From the NCBI GenBank assembly GCA_903885195.1, contig CAISHQ010000057.1, positions 1 to 34,147 on the forward strand: 34,147 nt of DNA, given 5' to 3'. A program made the translations under genes and the position numbers. Shown in pieces: positions 14,668 through 27,337 of the stretch (position 1 is its first letter; each line of letters begins with the position of its first letter). The notes beneath the pieces are model-generated. The model ran no database searches, had not been told where the DNA came from, and saw only the letters and a list, made by a program, of their open reading frames with translations. The stretch is from an uncultured Pseudomonadota bacterium. GTDB lineage: Bacteria > Pseudomonadota > Gammaproteobacteria > Steroidobacterales > Steroidobacteraceae.

Positions 14668-17451
14668 ATGGACAAGGTTTACTCGCCCCACGACATCGAG
14701 CAGCGCATCTACGAGCGCTGGGAGCACTCGGGCCTCTTCGCGCCGCGCGGCGAAGGCCCCGGCTACTGCATCGTGATTCCGCCGCCGAACGTGACGGGCA
14801 CCCTGCACATGGGCCACGCGTTCCAGGACACGATCATGGACGCCCTCACCCGCTACCACCGCATGCGTGGCGAACCCACGCTATGGCAACCGGGTACAGA
14901 CCACGCGGGGATCGCCACGCAAATGGTGGTCGAGCGGCAACTCGAGGCGGAGGGCAGCTCACGCACCGCGATCGGCCGCGATCCGTTCATCGAGCGCGTC
15001 TGGAAGTGGAAAGGTGAATCGGGCGGAACGATCGCGCGTCAAATGCGCAGGCTGGGCGCTTCGGTAGACTGGTCTCGCGACCGCTTCACCATGGACGAAG
15101 GCTTGTCGAAGGTCGTCACCGAGGTCTTCGTGCGACTGCACGAGGAAGGACTCATCTACCGCGGCAAGCGCCTCGTCAACTGGGATCCCGTGCTGCGCAC
15201 CGCGGTATCGGATCTCGAAGTGCAGAGCACCGAGGAGGAAGGCTCACTGTGGCACCTGCGCTATCCCCTCGAAAACGGGAACGGATATCTCGTCGTGGCC
15301 ACGACGCGCCCAGAGACGATGTTGGGCGATGCCGCCGTCGCCGTGCACCCCGGCGACGAACGCTTCGCACACCTGATCGGTCAGCGCGTCACACTGCCGA
15401 TCGCGAATCGCTCGATTCCGATCATCGCCGACGAGTACGTGGACCCCGCCTTCGGTTCGGGCTGCGTGAAGATTACGCCAGCACACGATTTCAACGATTA
15501 CGAGGTTGGGCTGCGGCACGACTTGCCGCAGATCAACATTTTCACGCCTGATGCACACCTCAACGAGCACGCACCTGTTCATCTGCAGGGGCTCGATCGC
15601 TTTGCGGCACGTACGCGCATCGTCGAGGAACTCACCGCAGCGGATCTGCTCGAACGTATCGACAAGCACACGCTGATGGTGCCGCGCGGAGATCGCTCCG
15701 GTGCGGTAATCGAGCCGTACATGACTGATCAATGGTACGTGCGCATTCAGCCGCTCGCCGATCCGGCGATCGACGCCGTGCGCTCCGGCCAGATTCGCTT
15801 CGTGCCGGAGAATTGGACGAAGACCTACTTCGAGTGGATGCGCAACATCAAGGATTGGTGCATCAGTCGCCAGCTATGGTGGGGTCATCGCATTCCGGCC
15901 TGGTACGACGACGCCGGCCGAGTCTACGTCGGGCGTTCCGAAGCTGAGGTGCGTGCGCGGCACGCGCTACCTGCCGAGTGCGCGCTGCGTCAGGACGAAG
16001 ACGTGCTCGACACCTGGTTCTCCTCGGCGCTCTGGCCGTTCTCGACACTGGGTTGGCCGGATGACACGGCAACTCTTAAGCGGTTCTATCCGACGTCGGT
16101 GCTGGTCACCGGGTTCGACATCATCTTCTTCTGGGTCGCCCGCATGATCATGATGGGCCTCAAGTTCATGGACGAGGTCCCGTTTCGGGAGGTCTACGTC
16201 CATGGCCTGATCCGTGACTCGGAAGGCCAGAAAATGTCGAAGTCCAAGGGCAATGTGATCGACCCGCTCGACATCGTCGATGGCATTGCCCTCGAGGACC
16301 TGGTGCGCAAGCGAACCACGGGCCTGATGCAACCGCGGCTCGCCCCGAGCATCGAAAAAGCCACCCGTAAAGCCTTCCCGGACGGGATCGACGCCTTCGG
16401 CACCGACGCGCTGCGCTTCACGTTCGCCTCGCTCGCGACCCAAAGTGCGGATCTGCGCTTCGACTTGGGCCGCGTCGGCGGCTATCGCAACTTCTGCAAC
16501 AAGCTGTGGAATGCCTCGCGTTTCGTGCTGATGATGCTTGAGGACACCGCTGCCACGGCTGCGAACGCCTCACCCGCCGCCACCACCAGCGTGGCAGACC
16601 GATGGATCGTCTCGCGGCTCGGGCAGACTCTCGATACCGTCGATCAGGCCTTTGCGGAGTACCGCTTCGACTACGCGGCTTCGGCACTCTACGAGTTCAC
16701 CTGGTACGAGTTCTGTGACTGGTATCTGGAGCTGACCAAACCCATCCTGCAGGGAGAAGGCGTCAGCGAGGAAGCCAAGCAAGCCACCCGCCAAACGCTG
16801 CACCGTGTGCTCGAGGCCCTGCTGCGTGCACTACACCCGCTGATGCCCTTCATCACCGAGGAAATCTGGCAACGCGTCCGAGTGGCTTCAGGCGCCGAAG
16901 AAGATGCCGCAGCCACCATCATGACGGCGCGCTGGCCTAAGGCCAGTGACTGGCCGCGAGACACGGCCGCCGAAGTTGACGTGGAGTGGATCAAGACCTT
17001 CGTACTCGGGATTCGGCAGATCCGCGGCGAGATGGACATCAGCCCCTCGCGCAAGCTCCCGGTGCTGCTCGATCAAGCGAACCACGACGACCTCGCGCGC
17101 CTTGCCACCTACGAGACGTACCTCGCACGACTCGCCGGGACCGAATCGATCCGCGTGCTGCCTGCCGGGGCGGTGGCCCCTCCCTCGGCAATTTCCGTCA
17201 TCGGCGGGATGCGGGCATTCGTCCCGATGGCCGGATTGATCGATCCGCAGGCTGAGGTCTCCCGGCTCGAGAAGCGCATCGGCAAGACACGGGACGAGAT
17301 CAAACGCGCGCGCACCAAGCTGTCGAACGAGAACTTCGTGCGCAACGCGCCGGCTGACGTCGTCGCCCAAGAGCAGGCCCGGGTGACGGACTTCGAACGC
17401 ACGCTCTCCAGCCTCGAAGAGCAGCTCGATCGCGTCAGACAGCTGCTCTGA
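14668..17451 (+). CDS. valS: Valine--tRNA ligase
   Basis: This enzyme charges tRNA-Val and edits misactivated threonine. The 927-residue class I synthetase has [15 protein letters not shown] with the HMGH signature at 47-50. It also has the CP1 editing domain (about 180-340, [17 protein letters not shown] and [10 protein letters not shown]) and the catalytic KMSKS at 522-526 ([16 protein letters not shown]). The anticodon-binding domain is at about 600-760. A C-terminal coiled coil (about 865-927) begins [20 protein letters not shown]. Length is close to E. coli ValS (951). AAGGA lies ten bases before the ATG. It follows pepA directly and its stop lies five bases before the mtfA-like gene. 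Confidence 0.98.
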   Translation: MDKVYSPHDIEQRIYERWEHSGLFAPRGEGPGYCIVIPPPNVTGTLHMGHAFQDTIMDALTRYHRMRGEPTLWQPGTDHAGIATQMVVERQLEAEGSSRTAIGRDPFIERVWKWKGESGGTIARQMRRLGASVDWSRDRFTMDEGLSKVVTEVFVRLHEEGLIYRGKRLVNWDPVLRTAVSDLEVQSTEEEGSLWHLRYPLENGNGYLVVATTRPETMLGDAAVAVHPGDERFAHLIGQRVTLPIANRSIPIIADEYVDPAFGSGCVKITPAHDFNDYEVGLRHDLPQINIFTPDAHLNEHAPVHLQGLDRFAARTRIVEELTAADLLERIDKHTLMVPRGDRSGAVIEPYMTDQWYVRIQPLADPAIDAVRSGQIRFVPENWTKTYFEWMRNIKDWCISRQLWWGHRIPAWYDDAGRVYVGRSEAEVRARHALPAECALRQDEDVLDTWFSSALWPFSTLGWPDDTATLKRFYPTSVLVTGFDIIFFWVARMIMMGLKFMDEVPFREVYVHGLIRDSEGQKMSKSKGNVIDPLDIVDGIALEDLVRKRTTGLMQPRLAPSIEKATRKAFPDGIDAFGTDALRFTFASLATQSADLRFDLGRVGGYRNFCNKLWNASRFVLMMLEDTAATAANASPAATTSVADRWIVSRLGQTLDTVDQAFAEYRFDYAASALYEFTWYEFCDWYLELTKPILQGEGVSEEAKQATRQTLHRVLEALLRALHPLMPFITEEIWQRVRVASGAEEDAAATIMTARWPKASDWPRDTAAEVDVEWIKTFVLGIRQIRGEMDISPSRKLPVLLDQANHDDLARLATYETYLARLAGTESIRVLPAGAVAPPSAISVIGGMRAFVPMAGLIDPQAEVSRLEKRIGKTRDEIKRARTKLSNENFVRNAPADVVAQEQARVTDFERTLSSLEEQLDRVRQLL

Positions 17452-17456
17452 CCGCC

Positions 17457-18239
17457 ATGCTGCGCCTTCTCGTTGTCGTCGTTCTGCTGCTGGGCCTACT
17501 GTGGTGGCTGCGTCGCCGTCGGCGCAATCGCAGCGCACAGGAATCCACCCTGACCTGCGATCCGACCGCTGTGCTGCAAAGCAACGTCCACCTCTATCGC
17601 CGACTGCCGCCCGCCTTGCAGGAGCGCTTGTTGCCGAGAATGGAGGAGTTCATCCGCAGGATTCCCTTCACCGGAGCGCGAGGCCTGCAAGTCACCGACG
17701 ACATGCGTGTCATCATCGCGGCGCAAGCCTGCATTCCGACACTCGGCAGTGACGAGTACCCGTTCGACGCACTGCACGGCATCACGCTGCATCCGGACGA
17801 ATTCGTCGTAGAAGAACAGGACGAGGACGAGAGCACCGGTGTCGTTACAGAGGGCTATCGGGCCCTCTCGGGCCAGTCGCTCGACACCGATCGCGTGGTG
17901 CTGTCCTGGCGCGATGTGCAGGATGCCGAAACACGGGAAGACGGCTACAACGTCGTCATCCACGAAATCACCCATTTCCTCGAAGCCAGCCGGCCGGGCG
18001 GAGATGCTGCCGCGCATGCGGCGCTTGCGGCGAGCCATGCGGAGCTGTGCCGCGCCGTCGATCGTGGCGAGCCGACCTTGCTGGATCCGTACGGGGCCGA
18101 GGATCTGACCGAATTCCTCGCAGTCGCGGCGGAGTTTTTCTTCGAGCGCCCGCGTGATCTGCGCGAGCAGCACCCGACCTTGTACGTGCTGCTCCGCGAC
18201 TCGTTCCGACTCGACCCTGCCGAGTGGCCCGCCGTCTGA
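17457..18239 (+). CDS. MtfA-like zinc metallopeptidase with N-terminal membrane anchor
   Basis: The M90/MtfA family includes E. coli MtfA, a zinc aminopeptidase that binds the glucose repressor Mlc. The 260-residue product has the family's RIPFTGARGLQVTDDM region and the zinc motif HEITH (His169-Glu170-x-x-His173). The downstream helix TEFLAVAAEFFFE very probably supplies the third ligand, Glu226. Unlike E. coli MtfA, it starts with a hydrophobic segment (about residues 2-16) followed by RRRRRNR, predicting a membrane anchor with the catalytic domain on the cytoplasmic side by the positive-inside rule. The start is five bases after valS. No Mlc or PTS gene is nearby, so the partner is unknown. 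Confidence 0.88.
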   Translation: MLRLLVVVVLLLGLLWWLRRRRRNRSAQESTLTCDPTAVLQSNVHLYRRLPPALQERLLPRMEEFIRRIPFTGARGLQVTDDMRVIIAAQACIPTLGSDEYPFDALHGITLHPDEFVVEEQDEDESTGVVTEGYRALSGQSLDTDRVVLSWRDVQDAETREDGYNVVIHEITHFLEASRPGGDAAAHAALAASHAELCRAVDRGEPTLLDPYGAEDLTEFLAVAAEFFFERPRDLREQHPTLYVLLRDSFRLDPAEWPAV

Positions 18240-18254
18240 GCTGGAGCGGTCGGG

Positions 18255-18848
18255 CTAGAACTGCTCGGGGTGAAACGCCATCCGCGCATCGAACGCAGCG
18301 CGCAAAAGAGGCCAGTCGAGTGCGTGGTCTCCACTTGGCATCATCGGCTCACCGAACACGATGCGACGACGCGAATAATCGAGCGCTACCGTGACGATCG
18401 GTACGCCCGCTTCGACGGCAATGCGATAGTAGCCATGCTTCCACTGTGACACCTTCTTGCGCGTACCTTCCGGCGCTAGCGTGATGACCATTCGCTCCGC
18501 GGCGTTCATCGCCGTCACGGACGCGCCGACCACGTTGCCCGCATGCGCGCGATCGATGGCTACCGCACCGAAGTGACGCCCGAGCGCCGCCCACGGCCAG
18601 CGCAAGGCGGTATGTTTGACGAACCACGAACTGTGCAGACGCAGACCGAGATAGGCGAGAAAGCCCACCACGAAATCCCAGTTCGAGGTGTGCGGAGCCA
18701 CGATCAGCACGAACTTGCGCAGATTGGGCAGGTTCCCCTCGACGCGCCACCCGCCCAGCGCAAGACCTATGAGGCCCACCCAGCGCCGCCAACGACCACG
18801 CACCTGCGGCACCTCCGCGGGCAGTTGGGGAATACGACTCGCGCTCAC
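18255..18848 (-). CDS. PlsC-like lysophospholipid acyltransferase
   Basis: Members of this family transfer acyl chains to glycerol-phosphate or lipid acceptors at the inner membrane. The 197-residue product has the catalytic APHTSNWD (His53-x4-Asp58) and the acceptor-binding APEGTRKK (Glu127 to Arg130). The basic N-terminal region is followed by a weak hydrophobic segment (about 22-33). It is shorter than E. coli PlsC (245) and belongs to the compact LPLAT branch, so the acceptor may not be 1-acylglycerol-3-phosphate. The start is GTG at 18848, overlapping the transporter's stop as GTGA. It is the last gene of the pssA operon. Confidence 0.88.
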   Translation of the reverse strand: MSASRIPQLPAEVPQVRGRWRRWVGLIGLALGGWRVEGNLPNLRKFVLIVAPHTSNWDFVVGFLAYLGLRLHSSWFVKHTALRWPWAALGRHFGAVAIDRAHAGNVVGASVTAMNAAERMVITLAPEGTRKKVSQWKHGYYRIAVEAGVPIVTVALDYSRRRIVFGEPMMPSGDHALDWPLLRAAFDARMAFHPEQF

Positions 18849-20119
18849 GAGTGCCCCACGGTGCTACGACGTGACTCCGGGACCCACCACAGCAACACGC
18901 CGCCGAGCAAGAACAGCACGACGAGCGAAGCAATAGACAGTCGCGAGTTTCCGGTAACCAACGCGACCGTACCGATCAACAGTGGACCCACGAAACTGCC
19001 GAACTTGCCCATCATGTTGTAGAAGCCGAAGAACTCACCGGCTTTGCCTTCGGGCACGAGCCGACCAAAGAAGGACCGAGAAAGACTCTGCACGCCACCT
19101 TGCACGAGTCCCACAACGACGGCTAGGGCGAAGAATTCCGGTACTGAGTCGAGGAAGTAGCCGTACACAGTGGCCGCGAGGTACACCGCAATGCACAGCA
19201 GGATGCCGCGCTTGGCGCCAATGCGATTGCCGAGCGCACCCAACGCCAGTGCTGATGGAAAGGCGACAAACTGCGTCAGAAGCAACGCCGCGAGCAAACT
19301 CGAACTCGGCAAGCCAAGCGCCACGCCATAGTCCACCGCCATGGTGTAGATGGTGTGCACGCCGTCGATGTACAGCCAGTAAGCCAACAGGAACAGGGAA
19401 ATGTCCCGATAGCGCGCGACTTGCCGAATGGTGCCGCCCAGCGATCGCAATCCATCACGCGCCGCGACGTAGAGACTGACCGACGGACCCTCCACCGCGC
19501 GCTCGCGCACATTGCGGGCAAGCGGCAGCATGAACACGAACCACCACACCGCGACGCTGAGGAACGACCACTGGACCGCCTCAGCGGCTCCATCGAGACC
19601 GAACCACTGCGGCTTCAGGGTCATCAGCACGTTGAGCGAGAACAACACGCCACCGCCGAGATAGCCCATGGAATAGCCGAACGCCGAGACCCGATCGAGA
19701 TCACGCTCCTCGGCCACATCGAGCAGCAGCGAGTCATAGAAGATATTGCTCGCGTTGAAACCAATACAACCCATCATGAAACAGGCGGCGGCCCACCACC
19801 ATTCGCCTGACCCGATGAAGGCGAGCGCGGCCGTGCCAATTACGCCGAACAACGTCCAGCCAACGAGCTGGCGCTTGCGCCCCGCCGAGCGATCGGCGAT
19901 TGCACCGAGCACTGGCGCGAGCACGGCGACGATGAGGCCCGCTACGCCGTTGGCAAACCCGAGCCGCGAAGTGCTGACGGTGGGGTCGACCCCGGTGCTC
20001 CAATATTGTTGAAAGAACACCGGGAAAAACCCGGCCAGCACGGTGGTGGCGAAGGCCGAATTGGCCCAGTCGTACAGCGCCCAGGAAACGGTATCGCGGC
20101 GCCTGTACGGACTCGTCAT
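18845..20119 (-). CDS. MFS transporter of the UMF1/Atg22 family
   Basis: A 424-residue, 12-helix major facilitator. The opening SWALYDWANSAFATTVLAGFFPVFF is the signature of the UMF1 (Vacuole effluxer Atg22-like) family, and APVLGAIADRSAGRKR is the MFS motif A loop after helix 2. QSLSRSFFGRLVPEGKAGEFFGFYN in the second half is also typical. Substrates of bacterial members are unknown; the yeast relative exports amino acids from vacuoles. The ATG is one base after the prfC stop (TGAAATG). It overlaps the acyltransferase gene by four bases. Confidence 0.92.
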   Translation of the reverse strand: MTSPYRRRDTVSWALYDWANSAFATTVLAGFFPVFFQQYWSTGVDPTVSTSRLGFANGVAGLIVAVLAPVLGAIADRSAGRKRQLVGWTLFGVIGTAALAFIGSGEWWWAAACFMMGCIGFNASNIFYDSLLLDVAEERDLDRVSAFGYSMGYLGGGVLFSLNVLMTLKPQWFGLDGAAEAVQWSFLSVAVWWFVFMLPLARNVRERAVEGPSVSLYVAARDGLRSLGGTIRQVARYRDISLFLLAYWLYIDGVHTIYTMAVDYGVALGLPSSSLLAALLLTQFVAFPSALALGALGNRIGAKRGILLCIAVYLAATVYGYFLDSVPEFFALAVVVGLVQGGVQSLSRSFFGRLVPEGKAGEFFGFYNMMGKFGSFVGPLLIGTVALVTGNSRLSIASLVVLFLLGGVLLWWVPESRRSTVGHS

Positions 20120-20120
20120 T

Positions 20121-21704
20121 TCAGTTGGCCTGCTCGCGTGTTTCCCGGAACGTGATTCCCGGCCAACGCTCGATGATCAGACCGAGATTGACCCTCGAAG
20201 GAGCAAGATATACGAGTGCGCCGCTGTGATCCACCGCGAGGTTCTCGTACGCCTTGGCGCGAAACTCCGCCAGCATTTTGTCGTCCGCGCATTGCACCCA
20301 ACGGGCCGTGTGAACGCCGATCGGTTCGAAAGCGCATTGCACCGCGTACTCGTCCTGCAAGCGGAATGCGACGACTTCGAACTGCAGTTGACCGACTGCA
20401 CCCAGGATCTGGTCGTTGTTGCGCAATGGACGGAACAACTGAGTGGCACCCTCCTCACACAATTGCCCGAGACCCTTGGAGAGGGCCTTCATCTTCAGCG
20501 GATCCTTGAGCACGGCACGACGGAACATTTCCGGTGCGAAATTCGGTATGCCCGTGAAGCCGAGGTCCTCGCCTTCGGTGAACGAGTCGCCGATGTTGAT
20601 CGTGCCGTGGTTGTGCAAGCCGATGATGTCGCCCGCGTAGGCCTCATCGGCAGCCGAGCGATCAGAGGCCAAGAAGGTCAACGCATCGGCGATGCGCACG
20701 TCCTTGCCGAGACGCACGTGTCGCATTTTCATGCCACGGCTGTAGCGGCCCGAGCACAGCCGCAAGAACGCGATTCGGTCGCGGTGCGCCGGGTCCATAT
20801 TGGCCTGGATCTTGAACACGAAACCGGTGAGCTTCGCTTCATCGGGCTGCACCATGCGCTGTCGCGTGGCCCGAGGCAACGGACCCGGCGCGAAGCGAGT
20901 GAAGGACTTGAGCAACTCCTCGACCCCAAAGTTCGCGATCGCCGAGCCGAAGAACACGGGCGTCTGCCTGCCCGCGCGGTAGGCGGCCAGATCGAAGGCT
21001 TGCGTTGCGCCACGCACGAGTTCGATCTCTTCATCGAAGGCCGCGGCCGCATCGCCGAGCAGTTCCCGACCCTCTGCACTATGCAGACCCTCAATGACGA
21101 CGTTCTCGCCGACTCGCCCGCGTTCGCCCGCCTCGTAGACGTAGATGCGGTCCTCGCCGAGGTGGTAGATCCCCTTCAGCTCGCGACCCATGCCAATGGG
21201 CCAGGTGACAGGCGCCGTCGCGATGCCGAGCACGCGTTCGATTTCGTCGAGCAACTCGATGGGTGCGCGTCCGTCGCGGTCGAGCTTGTTGATGAACGTC
21301 ATGATCGGCGTATCGCGCAGGCGACAGACCTCCATCAACTTGATGGTGCGTTCCTCGACGCCCTTGGCACAGTCGATAACCATCAACGCCGAGTCGACGG
21401 CGGTCAGGGTGCGATACGTGTCTTCCGAAAAGTCCTCGTGCCCCGGCGTATCGAGCAGATTGACGATGCACTCGTTGTACGGAAACTGCATCACCGAGGA
21501 TGTCACGGAGATGCCACGCTGCTGCTCGAGGCGCATCCAATCGGAGGTGGCATGGCGTGCGGCCTTGCGCCCCTTGACGGTACCGGCGAGCTGAATTGCG
21601 CCCCCGAACAACAGCAACTTCTCGGTCAGCGTGGTTTTGCCCGCGTCCGGATGGGAAATGATCGCAAACGTGCGCCGACGCGCGACTTCTTCGACGAGAT
21701 TCAC
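20121..21704 (-). CDS. prfC: Peptide chain release factor 3
   Basis: RF3 is the translational GTPase that recycles RF1 and RF2 after peptide release. The 527-residue product matches E. coli RF3 (529) in length. GTPase motifs are clear: G1 SHPDAGKTT (17-25), G3 DTPGH (85-89) and G4 NKLD (139-142). The RF3-specific [15 protein letters not shown]-type region is present as [16 protein letters not shown]. Domains II and III follow. The start is GTG at 21704, giving the conserved beginning [14 protein letters not shown]; no good ribosome-binding site is visible. It lies 16 bases after rimI and one base before the transporter gene. Confidence 0.97.
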   Translation of the reverse strand: MNLVEEVARRRTFAIISHPDAGKTTLTEKLLLFGGAIQLAGTVKGRKAARHATSDWMRLEQQRGISVTSSVMQFPYNECIVNLLDTPGHEDFSEDTYRTLTAVDSALMVIDCAKGVEERTIKLMEVCRLRDTPIMTFINKLDRDGRAPIELLDEIERVLGIATAPVTWPIGMGRELKGIYHLGEDRIYVYEAGERGRVGENVVIEGLHSAEGRELLGDAAAAFDEEIELVRGATQAFDLAAYRAGRQTPVFFGSAIANFGVEELLKSFTRFAPGPLPRATRQRMVQPDEAKLTGFVFKIQANMDPAHRDRIAFLRLCSGRYSRGMKMRHVRLGKDVRIADALTFLASDRSAADEAYAGDIIGLHNHGTINIGDSFTEGEDLGFTGIPNFAPEMFRRAVLKDPLKMKALSKGLGQLCEEGATQLFRPLRNNDQILGAVGQLQFEVVAFRLQDEYAVQCAFEPIGVHTARWVQCADDKMLAEFRAKAYENLAVDHSGALVYLAPSRVNLGLIIERWPGITFRETREQAN

Positions 21705-21720
21705 CGCTGCACCGCCGTCG

Positions 21721-22194
21721 TTACAAAGAAAGCCGCATCACGATCGCATCCTCGCGACCGTGCTCAGCCTGGTAATAGCCGCGGCGCACGCCGATCTGCT
21801 GCATCCCGAGTGAGTGATAGAGACGCACGGCGATAGGATTGCTTGGTCGAACCTCGAGAAACAGATCGTGCGCGCCTGTGGATCGAGCCAGCTCGATGAG
21901 GTGCAGCATCAAGTGTCGCCCGAGACCCCGAAAACGAAAATCCGCGTGCACGCAAACGTTGAGCACGTGCGCCTCGCCGGCCCCCACGCTCAGGATGCCG
22001 TAGCCGACGAACAGATGGTCGAGTTCGGCGACACGACAGATATATCCCGCCCGCAGGCAGTCGCGGAAGATTCCCTCGCTCCACGGGAACGCATAGGCCA
22101 AACGCTCGGTGACAACGACATCGCCGACGTCGCTCTCGAGCATGCGACGCATCGTCAGGCGCGGCATCGGCAGGTTTTGGGCGGCGGTGGCCAT
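21721..22194 (-). CDS. rimI: Ribosomal-protein-alanine N-acetyltransferase RimI
   Basis: RimI is a GNAT enzyme that acetylates the N-terminal alanine of ribosomal protein S18. The 157-residue product has the RimI N-terminal pattern [15 protein letters not shown], the acetyl-CoA loop [11 protein letters not shown] (the Q/RxxGxG/A motif), [19 protein letters not shown] and the terminal [19 protein letters not shown]. All are typical of RimI and unlike generic GNATs. The ATG shares one base with the stop of the uracil-DNA glycosylase (TGATG). In E. coli rimI also sits near translation-termination genes, with holD; no holD is seen here. Confidence 0.93.
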   Translation of the reverse strand: MATAAQNLPMPRLTMRRMLESDVGDVVVTERLAYAFPWSEGIFRDCLRAGYICRVAELDHLFVGYGILSVGAGEAHVLNVCVHADFRFRGLGRHLMLHLIELARSTGAHDLFLEVRPSNPIAVRLYHSLGMQQIGVRRGYYQAEHGREDAIVMRLSL

Positions 22195-22883
22195 CAGCGA
22201 AGTTCAGCGTGTATCCGACGGGCGTATTTAAGATCTTCCCAGGCCTTGCGCTTCTCGGCAGGCGTGCGCAGCAGGTAGGCCGGATGATACGTGACAACGA
22301 CCGGGGTGTTGAGGGGCGGCGCCGCATGGACGCTGCCGCGCAATGCGCCGAGCGGCTGATCGGTGCCGAGCAGGCTCTGCGCGGCCACCCGACCGAAGGC
22401 GAGAATCAGGCGCGGACGCACCTGCCGTATCTGCTGGTGCAGGTAAGGGAGGCACTCGGCGATCTCGGCGGAGGACGGGTCACGATTATCGGGCGGACGA
22501 CATTTAAGGATGTTCGCGATGAACACGCTCTCGCGGGTAAGGCCGATCGCAGCCAACATTGCATTGAGCAGTTGCCCCGCCGCGCCGACGAACGGCTCGC
22601 CCCGTGCATCCTCCTCAGCGCCCGGCGCTTCGCCCACCACCATCCATTCGGCCTCTCGATCGCCGACACCGAACACCGTTTGCGTACGGCAGGCATGAAG
22701 ACCACAGCGCTGGCAGGAAGCGACCGACTGCTGCAGGGTCGCCCATTCGTCTGCTGTCGAGATTGCGTTGCTGGAGTCAACTGCCGTCGCCTCAGCACTC
22801 TCCGCAGCGGGCTGGACGCGGCGCGTCCATTCGTCGATGCCTAGCGCCTGCAGATACTGGCTGCGTCGGGCGCGCTCAACCAT
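22194..22883 (-). CDS. Family 4 (type 4) uracil-DNA glycosylase with iron-sulfur cluster
   Basis: This enzyme removes uracil from DNA to start base excision repair. The 229-residue product has four Cys with the family spacing for a [4Fe-4S] cluster: Cys57, Cys60, Cys128 and Cys144 (CQRC, ILKCRPP, AECLPY). The catalytic-pocket motif [10 protein letters not shown] and the DNA-intercalation motif HPAYLLR are also present. Residues 1-55 form a poorly conserved leader common in proteobacterial members. The frame is open to 23042, but the ATG at 22883 was chosen because it overlaps the pssA stop by eight bases and gives a normal length. The previous open part is antisense-like, Arg/Ser-rich and overlaps pssA. 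Confidence 0.93.
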   Translation of the reverse strand: MVERARRSQYLQALGIDEWTRRVQPAAESAEATAVDSSNAISTADEWATLQQSVASCQRCGLHACRTQTVFGVGDREAEWMVVGEAPGAEEDARGEPFVGAAGQLLNAMLAAIGLTRESVFIANILKCRPPDNRDPSSAEIAECLPYLHQQIRQVRPRLILAFGRVAAQSLLGTDQPLGALRGSVHAAPPLNTPVVVTYHPAYLLRTPAEKRKAWEDLKYARRIHAELR

Positions 22884-23679
22884 GACCGGCGGGCGACTCG
22901 CCCGGCCCGCGTGGTCCGCCGCGGCGCAGCCGACGCACGAGCCACATGAACGGTGCCGACAGCGCGTAGCACGAGTACAGGAACAGCAGCATCGGCGAGG
23001 GCTGGACGGCGACGAGCGCGAGCGAGATCGGCACGATGACAAAATAGAAGAACTTCACGCGAGCGTTCCAGTCGATCTGCTTGACGCTGGTGTACGGAAA
23101 ACTCGAAACCATCAATCCGCCTGCAATCAGGCACACCGAGAACGTCAGACTGAGCCCAAGCAGACCCGGATCGGTCCACTCGCTGGAAAACCATACGAAC
23201 GCCGACACGAGACCTGCAGCAGAGGGGCTGGGCAGACCCTCGAAGTAGCGCTTGTCGAGAGTGGCCGCGCGAGCATTGAAGCGCGCGAGTCGCAGTGCCG
23301 CACACACGGCATAGATGAACGAGGCGATCCAGCCGAAGCGACCCCAGGCATCGCCGTACTCGGATATGGCCGCGAAACCCCACTGGTAGGCGACCAGAGC
23401 CGGCGCAACGCCGAAGGACACCATGTCCGCGAGGCTGTCGTACTCCTTGCCAAACACGGACTCGGTGCCCGTCCAGCGGGCCACTCGGCCGTCCATGCCG
23501 TCGAAAATCATGGCCACGAAAAGGGCCAAGCCTGCCGCGCTGAAATCCCCGTTGATGGCCGAGACGATGGCGAAAAAACCGCAGGCCAGGCACGCCGTGG
23601 TCAGCAGATTCGGCAACAAGTAAATGCCACGGCGGGTGGGGACGGGACGGGGTTCAGGCGATGTCGAAGGATCGTTCAC
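22876..23679 (-). CDS. pssA: CDP-diacylglycerol--serine O-phosphatidyltransferase
   Basis: PssA makes phosphatidylserine, the precursor of phosphatidylethanolamine. The 267-residue membrane protein opens with RRGIYLLPNLLTTACLACGFFAI. It carries the CDP-alcohol transferase motif DG-x2-AR-x8-G-x3-D-x3-D at Asp63 to Asp85. The pattern FDGMDGRVARWTGTES followed by SLADMVSFGVAPA is typical of the Gram-positive/yeast-type PssA, not the E. coli phospholipase-D-like enzyme. About eight membrane helices are visible. The GTG at 23679 was chosen over a TTG at 23700: a promoter with TATGAT six bases before the GTG predicts transcription starting at or very near it. It is the first gene of a six-gene operon. 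Confidence 0.92.
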   Translation of the reverse strand: MNDPSTSPEPRPVPTRRGIYLLPNLLTTACLACGFFAIVSAINGDFSAAGLALFVAMIFDGMDGRVARWTGTESVFGKEYDSLADMVSFGVAPALVAYQWGFAAISEYGDAWGRFGWIASFIYAVCAALRLARFNARAATLDKRYFEGLPSPSAAGLVSAFVWFSSEWTDPGLLGLSLTFSVCLIAGGLMVSSFPYTSVKQIDWNARVKFFYFVIVPISLALVAVQPSPMLLFLYSCYALSAPFMWLVRRLRRGGPRGPGESPAGHG

Positions 23680-23685
23680 CAGCCC

Positions 23686-23714
23686 ATCATAGGGGCGCAA
23701 ACCTTTCGGGACAA
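23686..23714 (-). promoter_or_regulatory. Sigma-70 promoter of the pssA operon, likely leaderless
   Basis: On the minus strand, TTGTCC (23714-23709) and TATGAT (23691-23686) are separated by exactly 17 bases. They match the -35 and -10 consensus at four and five of six positions. The pssA GTG begins six bases after the -10 box, so the mRNA would start at, or within a base of, the start codon, leaving no room for a ribosome-binding site. The match is read directly; transcription start is inferred. Confidence 0.65.
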
Positions 23715-23768
23715 TCGCCGCCCCCGTAACATGTCGCCCCTCGCACCCAGCCGGAGCCGCTCTCAGTC

Positions 23769-26782
<3,014 letters not shown>

Positions 26783-26786
<4 letters not shown>

Positions 26787-27331
26787 CGAGCCGGCAGGTG
26801 CCACGCCTGCCGCGCGAACCGCGCCAGGTAATCGGCACCGGAGGCGACCGTGGTCGCGAATGTCACCATGGAGAGCACCAGCACGAAGTGACTCCCCGCC
26901 GGTACGCCGGCAGCCACCAGCAACACCACCACGAGCACGGCGATCTGCAGCGCCGTATTGATCTTTGAAATCACGCTGGGTCGACCTTTGGGGTCACCGA
27001 ACCACAGTCGATAAATGATGGCGCCTGCCGAAATAAGCACGTCCCGCGCAATCGCGGCGGTTGCGAGCCAGACCGGCACGAGGCCTTGCCACGTCAGGGC
27101 GAGAAAAACGGCTACCAGCAAGATCTTGTCGGCCAGAGGATCGAGCGCGCGCCCAAGATCGGAGACCCAGTTGAAGCGTTTGGCGAGGTAGCCGTCAACG
27201 CCATCGGACACTGCGGCCACGGCGAACAGCAGCAACGCCAGGACGTAATCGCCCTCATTGATCGCCGACACCGTCGGCCAGGTCAGCGCGATGCGCAGCA
27301 CGCAGATCGCATTCGGCAGGTGACGCAGCAT
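26783..27331 (-). CDS. CDP-alcohol phosphatidyltransferase (PgsA-like)
   Basis: A 182-residue integral membrane enzyme, the same length as E. coli PgsA, which makes phosphatidylglycerol phosphate. It opens with RHLPNAICVLRIALTWPTV, typical of PgsA and Cls-type enzymes. The catalytic motif runs from Asp46 to Asp68 (DGYLAKRFNWVSDLG, then ALDPLADK), with Lys51 where the consensus has Arg. Four to five membrane helices follow. A eukaryotic-type cardiolipin synthase or an enzyme using another alcohol is possible, because the classical pgsA gene lies next to uvrC in most gammaproteobacteria. It sits six bases after the DUF2066 gene and overlaps hda by four bases. Confidence 0.85.
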
Positions 27332-27337
27332 GTCAGC

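Noticed and set aside
20043-21836. Plus-strand open frame of 597 codons
   Set aside because: It lies antisense across prfC and neighbours. The prfC product is a full-length conserved GTPase; the antisense translation resembles nothing and spans a gene boundary.
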